64,000 bases of DNA from Paracoccus xiamenensis (GTDB lineage: Bacteria > Pseudomonadota > Alphaproteobacteria > Rhodobacterales > Rhodobacteraceae). This document shows positions 58,399 through 64,000 of the stretch, piece by piece (positions within the stretch are counted from its first letter, which is position 1; the number at the start of each line of letters is the position of its first letter). The notes beneath the pieces were generated by a model. It ran no database searches and was not told where the DNA came from. It saw nothing but the letters and a program-made list of their open reading frames with translations. The DNA is taken from the NCBI RefSeq assembly GCF_011308835.1, contig NZ_JAAOHY010000003.1:248001-312000 (forward strand), in the 5' to 3' direction. A program made the position numbers and the translations under genes.

Positions 58399-59524
58399 GG
58401 GCGGCCTCCTCAATCTTCACGGGCTGGCCGTTCGAGGCAGCCATGGCGTGAATGATCCGCTCGATCCCCAGACCGTTGGCAAAATCGGGCATGGCTGCGG
58501 GGCCTCCGGCTATGGCGCGCAACAGGTCGCGGCATTCAACGACTTTTTGCTCATTAAAGCCGAAATTATGGCCCGGCGCGGGGCAGAAGGCCGCGAAATC
58601 AGGCTGTTCAGGGCCGGTCAGATGGCGGGTAAATCCTGCCTCTCCAGCGCGATGCAGCCAAAGCTCGTTCATGTTTTCCTGATCGAAAACCAGCGTTCCT
58701 TCAGTTCCGTGTATTTCCCACTGCAGACGGCATTTGCGGCCACGGGCCACGCGAGACGTGGCAAAGCTGCCTTGCGCGCCGCTGGCAAACCGGATCAGCG
58801 CCATGGCGCTGTCTTCGTTTTCTACGGCGCGGGGGCCTGCGGGTGAAGGTCTTTGCGGAACCGCGATCTGGGTGATTGCGGTAATTTCTGCCACCGGCCC
58901 CATCAGCGCCACCATCTGGCTGACAAGGTGGCAACCAAGATCGCCCAAGGCACCAAGGCGGCCGCCTTCATGTGTCATCCGCCACGACCATGGCAGGTTC
59001 GGGTCGGCGGAATAGTCTTCGTCATAGACACCGCGGAAGGCCAGCGGGCGACCGATAACGCCATCGGTCAACATCTGACGGGCGGCCTGAAAGGCGGGGC
59101 TGCGCAGATAGTTATAGCCCAGCAAAGTCATCTGCCGAGGATGCGCCGCAGCGATTTCCGCCATGGATTGCGCATCAGCAAGCGTCAGCGCCATCGGCTT
59201 TTCCAGCCAGACATGTTTGCCCGCCTTCAGCGCCGCTTCGGCCATTGGGCGATGCATGCCGTTCGGCGTCGTGATGGACACGACATCGACGGCGGGATCG
59301 GCAATAGCCCCCTGCCAGTCGTCGCTGCCGCGGGCAAAGCCGAATTGCGCGGCAAACTCGCTGGCCTTGTCGGCCGGCGTGTCGCAAAGCACCTCCAGCC
59401 TTGGATGCGCCCCGCCGAAGACGGTTGCAACATTGCGCCATGCCATCGCGTGACACTTGCCCATAAAGCCGGTGCCGATCAGGGCGACGCCAAGCGGACG
59501 GTTGGGCATAATTGCGTTGGACAT
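58385..59524 (-). CDS. Gfo/Idh/MocA family oxidoreductase
   Basis: This 379-aa NAD(P)-dependent dehydrogenase has [18 protein letters not shown] (Rossmann loop), the VWLEKPMAL motif with the catalytic Lys and [11 protein letters not shown] with the catalytic His region. In this operon it probably oxidises another inositol stereoisomer (scyllo- or chiro-type) or a related cyclitol; the substrate is inferred. ATG 59524 is used; the TTG two codons earlier is unlikely. It overlaps the upstream gene's stop region by none but lies 2 bp from it. Confidence 0.85.
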   Translation of the reverse strand: MSNAIMPNRPLGVALIGTGFMGKCHAMAWRNVATVFGGAHPRLEVLCDTPADKASEFAAQFGFARGSDDWQGAIADPAVDVVSITTPNGMHRPMAEAALKAGKHVWLEKPMALTLADAQSMAEIAAAHPRQMTLLGYNYLRSPAFQAARQMLTDGVIGRPLAFRGVYDEDYSADPNLPWSWRMTHEGGRLGALGDLGCHLVSQMVALMGPVAEITAITQIAVPQRPSPAGPRAVENEDSAMALIRFASGAQGSFATSRVARGRKCRLQWEIHGTEGTLVFDQENMNELWLHRAGEAGFTRHLTGPEQPDFAAFCPAPGHNFGFNEQKVVECRDLLRAIAGGPAAMPDFANGLGIERIIHAMAASNGQPVKIEEAAHEDA

Positions 59525-59526
59525 GG

Positions 59527-60312
59527 TCAAAGCGCCTCTTTCAGATAGGCCATGCTTGCGCGAAGCGCGCCTTCGGCATCAGCAAGATCGTGGATTTCGG
59601 CGGCAAAGGGTTCAAAGCTGAACGGCCCGTCATAGCCCGCTTGCAGCAAGGCCTTGATCTGAATCAGGTTTTCCAGCCGGTCGTCGTGACTTACCAATAC
59701 GCGGTGTTCGTCCAGCATATCCGCCACCGCTAACGCGGGATTGGTCACGCCAGAGATATGCACAAGGCCGGTTCGGTTTGGATATAACTCTGCCTCGGCC
59801 GCCAGGTGGTGGTGGAAGGTATCGTGCAGCAATTTGAAGATGCCGGTTTCATCCGCTTCGGTCATTGCGGCAATGGCCTCGGCCTTGGTGCGCAGCGAGC
59901 TGATCGGAAAGCCCAACGGTTCGATCAGCCCGGTCAAGCCGCGATCCCGAAGGATCGGGACCATCGCGTCCAAGGCCGTGACCAGGTCTGAATGCGGCAC
60001 CTTGTTCCCGTCATTCAGCGGACACATCACCAGCGCCTGCGCACCGCATTCGGCGGCATAGTCAGCCATGCGGCGCGCCCGGTCGGGCAGATCGCCAGAC
60101 CAGACATTGAACGGATACAGCGCGTTGATCGACAGAATGGTGATGCCCTGCGCGTCGGCCTCTGCCCGGACCTGCGCGGGGGTCATGATGCCCAGTACAT
60201 CGGGAATGTCATTCCTGATCTCGACCTCATGCACGCCAAGGCGGCGGCACATGGCGAAGAACTCCGCCAGCGGCAGTTTCGGGGCCGAGATATGGTTGAT
60301 GGCAAAGCGCAT
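59527..60312 (-). CDS. TIM-barrel isomerase, IolI-like
   Basis: This 261-aa protein has the xylose-isomerase-like TIM-barrel (AP endonuclease 2 family): [49 protein letters not shown] and [11 protein letters not shown]. In inositol operons this type isomerises 2-keto-myo-inositol (IolI). The assignment is by context and fold; iolE is a separate gene in the operon. ATG 60312 is the start where homology begins. Confidence 0.75.
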   Translation of the reverse strand: MRFAINHISAPKLPLAEFFAMCRRLGVHEVEIRNDIPDVLGIMTPAQVRAEADAQGITILSINALYPFNVWSGDLPDRARRMADYAAECGAQALVMCPLNDGNKVPHSDLVTALDAMVPILRDRGLTGLIEPLGFPISSLRTKAEAIAAMTEADETGIFKLLHDTFHHHLAAEAELYPNRTGLVHISGVTNPALAVADMLDEHRVLVSHDDRLENLIQIKALLQAGYDGPFSFEPFAAEIHDLADAEGALRASMAYLKEAL

Positions 60313-60323
60313 CGCGCCCCCCC

Positions 60324-61331
60324 TTAGTCGTAAAGCGCCGGGCGCGCCGGCAGGGTGATCGGGACGATCTGGCCGCTTTCCTGCGCCTGAACACACGCGT
60401 CCGAGGTGATGGCGGCGACATAGCCATCCCATGCGGTGGGGCCAGCGGCAGTGCCTTGGGCCGCGGCCTTGATGAAATCGGCGAGCTCCACGTCATAGCT
60501 GTCGATGAAGCGGTCTTTCCAATCCATCAGGATTTCGTTTTGCAGATGCGCCTGCTTGCGGAGCGTGATGGACATGGGTTCGGGCAGGTTCGCCAGCCCC
60601 TCCTCGCCCACGATCTGGCATTGAATGTCATAGCCATAGCGGCAGTTCACGAAGATCTCGACATCGATGCGGATGCCCTTGGCGGTTTCCAGCAGCACCA
60701 CCTGCGGATCGCGCAGGGCGGAATGGGCGTGGCTGGATTTGCGCGGGAACACCACCTGCGCCGAGACATAGTCGTCATCCAGCAGCCAGCGCAGCACGTC
60801 GATTTCGTGGATCAGCGTGTCGTGGATGGCCATGGGCGTGCCATAAGTATCCGGCACAGTCGGGTTCCTGTGTGCGGCATGGACCATCAGCGGCGTGCCG
60901 ATGTCGTTATCCACCACCTGTTTCAGCATCCGATACCCGGCGTCATAGCGGCGCATGAAGCCGACCTGCACCAGACGGCTGCCATGCGCGGCCTCGGCTT
61001 CGACAATGCGCAGCGCGCCTTCGGCTGTGGTTGCCAGCGGCTTTTCGCAGAAGACAGGCTTGCCAGCGGCAATCGCGGCCAGCACATAGGGTTCGTGGGT
61101 CGATCCGGTCGAGCAGACCAGAACCGCGTCCACATCGGGGGCGGCGATCAGATCCTCGCCCCGGTCATAGACCTTTGCGTCGGGGGCCAGATCCTTCTGC
61201 ACCGCGCGTGCGGCATCCGGGTTATAGTCGCTGAGCGCGACCACCTGCGCCCCCGCCAGCACCTGTTGCATGCGCCGCGTGTGGTCACGCCCGATCATAC
61301 CTGTTCCGATAACGCCAATTCTGACGGTCAT
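60324..61331 (-). CDS. iolG: myo-inositol 2-dehydrogenase
   Basis: This 335-aa NAD-dependent enzyme oxidises myo-inositol to 2-keto-myo-inositol, the first catabolic step. [14 protein letters not shown] is the NAD loop; Lys97 in CEKPL and Asp171/His175 in [13 protein letters not shown] correspond to the known IolG catalytic residues. The start ATG 61331 follows a GAGGCAG site. It is followed 11 bp on by the IolI-like gene. Confidence 0.93.
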   Translation of the reverse strand: MTVRIGVIGTGMIGRDHTRRMQQVLAGAQVVALSDYNPDAARAVQKDLAPDAKVYDRGEDLIAAPDVDAVLVCSTGSTHEPYVLAAIAAGKPVFCEKPLATTAEGALRIVEAEAAHGSRLVQVGFMRRYDAGYRMLKQVVDNDIGTPLMVHAAHRNPTVPDTYGTPMAIHDTLIHEIDVLRWLLDDDYVSAQVVFPRKSSHAHSALRDPQVVLLETAKGIRIDVEIFVNCRYGYDIQCQIVGEEGLANLPEPMSITLRKQAHLQNEILMDWKDRFIDSYDVELADFIKAAAQGTAAGPTAWDGYVAAITSDACVQAQESGQIVPITLPARPALYD

Positions 61332-61341
61332 TTCTGCTGCC

Positions 61342-62241
61342 TCACTTGAAGTATTTATCGACATAGCGCTGCATTTCGCCGCGCATGAATTTCCCGGATT
61401 CGTCGGCCTTGTCCTCCCACGCGAAGACGCAGGCGGTCATGATGCCGTCAAAGCCGATTTCGGCCAGCGTCTTGTAGAAGTCGTCCCATGGCACTTCGCC
61501 CTGACCGATATTCAGGTGCTGGTGGACGCGGGCCTGCGATCCGGGCGGGTTGATGATATAACGCAGCCCCGATGATGCCTTGTGGTTGAAGGTGTCCGCG
61601 ATGTGGACATGGGCCAGCACGTCCGCGCATTCGCGCAGCATCGCCACGGTGTCATCGCCGAAATAGAAGGTATGCGGCGTGCAATACAGGAACCTGACGC
61701 GCGGACTGTTCACCGTGCGGATCAGATCGACCGAGGGCTGAAGCGTTTCTGTCCAGTCCTCGGGGTGGGGTTCGATATGCAGGTTGATGCCTTCGCGTTC
61801 GAAGATCGGCACCAGTTCTTCCATGCTGCGCCACCAGGCATCCTCGCAAGCCTCGATCATGCTGCCGGTGTGGCAGCAATAGCAGGTGCCCTTGTCAGGA
61901 TGCGGGCCGCGACCGAATTCGCTGTTCATCGTATCGACGCCCAGCTCGACAGCGATTTCGATGGCGCGCTTCCAGTGGCGGACGGCGGCTTGACGTTCAG
62001 CCTCGTCATTCGAGGCCCAGCGATACATCGGCAGCAGCGTGGCGATGCCGACATTGGCGTCGGAAAGCGCCTTCTTGAACGTCTTCACCCGGTCGGGGAA
62101 GACGCGCGGAGCCTTGAACCATTCAAGGAAATCGGCGCGCGGGGACAGCTCGATCCATTCATAGCCCAGTTCCGCCACCTTCGAGGGCAGCTGTTCCAGC
62201 GTCAGGTGGCGGTGCATGAAGGGGTCGAGCGCGATTTTCAT
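61342..62241 (-). CDS. sugar phosphate isomerase/epimerase (TIM-barrel), inositol operon
   Basis: This 299-aa protein has the xylose-isomerase-like barrel: [42 protein letters not shown] and [17 protein letters not shown] with probable metal-binding Glu and His residues. It may act on a keto-inositol or an inositol derivative; family and position only. An AAAGGACAG site precedes the ATG. It is the third TIM-barrel isomerase-type gene of the operon. Confidence 0.8.
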   Translation of the reverse strand: MKIALDPFMHRHLTLEQLPSKVAELGYEWIELSPRADFLEWFKAPRVFPDRVKTFKKALSDANVGIATLLPMYRWASNDEAERQAAVRHWKRAIEIAVELGVDTMNSEFGRGPHPDKGTCYCCHTGSMIEACEDAWWRSMEELVPIFEREGINLHIEPHPEDWTETLQPSVDLIRTVNSPRVRFLYCTPHTFYFGDDTVAMLRECADVLAHVHIADTFNHKASSGLRYIINPPGSQARVHQHLNIGQGEVPWDDFYKTLAEIGFDGIMTACVFAWEDKADESGKFMRGEMQRYVDKYFK

Positions 62242-62325
62242 CTTCTGTCCTTTCATCCGGCACAGCATTGCCGGGGCGGTGGCCTGCACCGCTGCATTCG
62301 GGTTGGGGCGGCGCGGGCGGTGCGC

Positions 62326-63258
62326 CTATTGATAATCGCCCATATTCTCGCGGGTGACGGGTTCGAACGGGATCCAGATGTTCCGTTCGGCCGGGGTGCC
62401 GCCTGCCATGCTGACGGCGGTCTGCAATGCGACCTCGCCCTGCTTGGCGGCATTCTGGAAGACGGTCACATCAAGGTCGCCAGATGCCAGCGCCATCAGC
62501 CCGTCCGGCGTGGCGTCAATGCCGGCGACGACAACATCGTCCATGTTCATCCCTGCCGCCTTCATGGCCAGGATCGCGCCAATCGCCATTTCATCGTTAT
62601 TGGCGATGACGGCGTCGAACTGCACGCCAGAGGTCAGCCAGTTCGTCATCAGGTCCTGCGCCTCGGCCCGGTTCCAGTTGGCGGTCTGTTCCTCGACCAC
62701 CTTCATGCCGGAACAGTCGGGCGTGGCGATCACGTCATGGATGTCCTTGGTGCGGATGATCGCGGAATGGTTTTCCAGCGGCCCCACCATCACCAGCACG
62801 TCGCCCTTGCCGCCCAGCAACTCGCAGGCCTGCTGAGTCTGCATGGTGCCGCTGTCTATCTCGTTCGAGCCGACGAAGCTGACGCCTTCGGGCAGCGCGT
62901 CCACATCGCCGGGCGGATGGTTCACATAGACCAGCGGAATGCCGGCAGCCGTCGCCGCCTGCGTGATCGCCGTGGTCGAGTTGCCATCGACCGGGTTCAC
63001 GATGATCGCGTCATAGCCGCTGGCGATGAAATTGTTCACCTGATCCAGCTGCCGGGCCACGTCCAGCTGCGCATCCTCGAACGCAACCTCGACCTCGCCT
63101 GCGGCTTCCGCCTCGGCGCCGATCGCCTCGCGGATGATGGTCAGGAACGGGTTGTCAAAGGCCGTCATCGAAACGGCCACGCGGGTTTCGGCAAGCGCCG
63201 GTCCGGCGAACGCGGTCGAGGCCAAAAGCGCTGTCATCGTCAGGAACTTCTGCATCAT
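62326..63258 (-). CDS. sugar ABC transporter substrate-binding protein
   Basis: This 310-aa periplasmic protein has a Sec signal (about residues 1-23, ending ALAET) and the ribose-type binding fold (MTAFDNPFLTIIREAIG, DAIIVNPVDGNSTT, VIANNDEMAIGAILAMK, VAGIDATPDG). The neighbouring genes suggest myo-inositol as ligand. GGGGAAG precedes the start. An 84-bp gap separates it from the next gene. Confidence 0.9.
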   Translation of the reverse strand: MMQKFLTMTALLASTAFAGPALAETRVAVSMTAFDNPFLTIIREAIGAEAEAAGEVEVAFEDAQLDVARQLDQVNNFIASGYDAIIVNPVDGNSTTAITQAATAAGIPLVYVNHPPGDVDALPEGVSFVGSNEIDSGTMQTQQACELLGGKGDVLVMVGPLENHSAIIRTKDIHDVIATPDCSGMKVVEEQTANWNRAEAQDLMTNWLTSGVQFDAVIANNDEMAIGAILAMKAAGMNMDDVVVAGIDATPDGLMALASGDLDVTVFQNAAKQGEVALQTAVSMAGGTPAERNIWIPFEPVTRENMGDYQ

Positions 63259-63264
63259 CTTCCC

Positions 63265-64000
63265 CTATGCTGCTGTGTCATATTCCGGCTGCGTCTTGGC
63301 GCCGGTGATATAGGCCACGACGTCTTCGCCATCGGTGTCTTCCTTGCGCAGGTTGGCGCAGATGCGCCCGCGCCGCCAAACGACGATCCGGTCGCACAGG
63401 TCCATCACCTGCCGCATGTTGTGGCTGATCAGGATCAGCGGCTCGCCCTGTTCTTTCAGCGTGCGGATGATGTTTTCGACCTGCGCGGTTTCCTGCACAC
63501 CAAGCGCCGCCGTCGGTTCGTCCATGATGGTCAGCTTGGAATGGAAGGTCGCGGTGCGGGCGATGGCCACGCATTGGCGCTGACCGCCCGACATGTTCTG
63601 GATGGTGTTGCGGATGTTGGGGATCTTCACCCCGGTCCGTTCCAGCCCGCGCTTCGTCGCCTCTCTCATCGCCTTGTAATCGAGGATCGAGAACGGGCCG
63701 AGGTTGAACTTGCGGATCTCGCGCCCCAGGAACAGGTTGTCCGGCACGTCCAGATGATCGGCCAGGGCGAGGGTCTGGAAGACCGTCTCAATCCCCGCCT
63801 CTCGCGCAGCCAATGGCCCGTCGAAATCGACATACTGGCCGTTGAACCAGACCTTGCCGGCGGTGCGTTTTTCGACCGCGGTGATCTGGCGCACGAAGGT
63901 CGACTTGCCGGCACCATTATCGCCCATGATCGCGACATGTTCGCCCTTGCGGATTTCGAAGTTGCAATCGACCAGCGCGTGGACGCCGCCGTAATGCTTG
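63265..64000 (-). CDS. sugar ABC transporter ATPase, start beyond the window
   Basis: About 245 residues are visible; the coding frame runs out of the right edge, where KHYGGVHALVDCNFEIRKGE precedes Walker A GDNGAGKST. MSGGQRQCVAIA is the signature and LTIMDEPTAALG Walker B. A single ATPase domain is present, unlike the double RbsA type, so it resembles FrcA-like sugar ATPases. It lies 6 bp before the binding-protein gene. The permease should lie just right of the window. Confidence 0.9.
   Translation of the reverse strand, partial: KHYGGVHALVDCNFEIRKGEHVAIMGDNGAGKSTFVRQITAVEKRTAGKVWFNGQYVDFDGPLAAREAGIETVFQTLALADHLDVPDNLFLGREIRKFNLGPFSILDYKAMREATKRGLERTGVKIPNIRNTIQNMSGGQRQCVAIARTATFHSKLTIMDEPTAALGVQETAQVENIIRTLKEQGEPLILISHNMRQVMDLCDRIVVWRRGRICANLRKEDTDGEDVVAYITGAKTQPEYDTAA

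Overview
The window is a chromosomal segment of a high-GC alphaproteobacterium, most likely a Paracoccus-like member of the Rhodobacteraceae. The reasons are the gene families (ScfR-type regulators beside the methylcitrate and glyoxylate operons, QueH, a class II-type AroA, an IolC-aldolase fusion), the dense coding with frequent ATGA stop/start overlaps, and an extragenic repeat of a kind I recall from this family. I see no phage, transposase, plasmid or CRISPR signature.

Layout. 1-6.8 kb: the tail of a VOC protein, then on the minus strand dusA, a TSUP permease and aroA; a Tex-type RNA-binding protein; and a secreted lytic transglycosylase. 7-13.5 kb: the methylcitrate operon (thioesterase-prpD-prpC-prpB, minus strand) divergent from its ScfR-type regulator; then queH and a small four-cysteine protein. 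14-19.2 kb: the glyoxylate bypass (aceB-aceA plus an 81-aa protein, minus strand) divergent from a second ScfR-type regulator. The two divergent promoter regions carry two different sets of repeated operator-like sites. 19.4-23.1 kb: an Mla/MCE lipid-transport operon whose permease seems to need a CTG start. 23.3-23.9 kb: two identical tRNA-Lys(UUU) genes in inverted orientation, with duplicated promoters. 24-30.8 kb: housekeeping and repair genes (dapF, mtaB, mutS, msrB-msrA) and a formylglycine-generating-enzyme homologue.

31-46 kb: an accessory nutrient block. It holds a DUF2892 membrane protein, a Tat-exported serine hydrolase, an FMN 2-hydroxyacid dehydrogenase, a complete dipeptide-type ABC importer coupled to a cytoplasmic M14 metallopeptidase, a FadR-type GntR regulator, and pxpA, a pxpB-pxpC fusion and a biotin carboxylase with its own biotin domain. 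Together these look like import, peptide cleavage and carboxylation or ring opening of a lactam or amide compound. This is the most novel-looking system in the window. 46-50.5 kb: an RND efflux adaptor and pump without an outer-membrane partner. 50.7-52.5 kb: ada translationally coupled to a 2OG-Fe(II) oxygenase, an alkylation-damage response pair.

52.8-64 kb: a long minus-strand inositol catabolism operon running in from beyond the right edge: ABC ATPase, sugar-binding protein, TIM-barrel protein, iolG, an IolI-like isomerase, a Gfo/Idh dehydrogenase, an iolC-aldolase fusion, iolD, iolE, iolB. Two hairpin-forming repeats lie inside it, each just upstream of a start codon. iolA is not in the window.

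All calls rest on reading protein and DNA motifs by eye; no database search was run.
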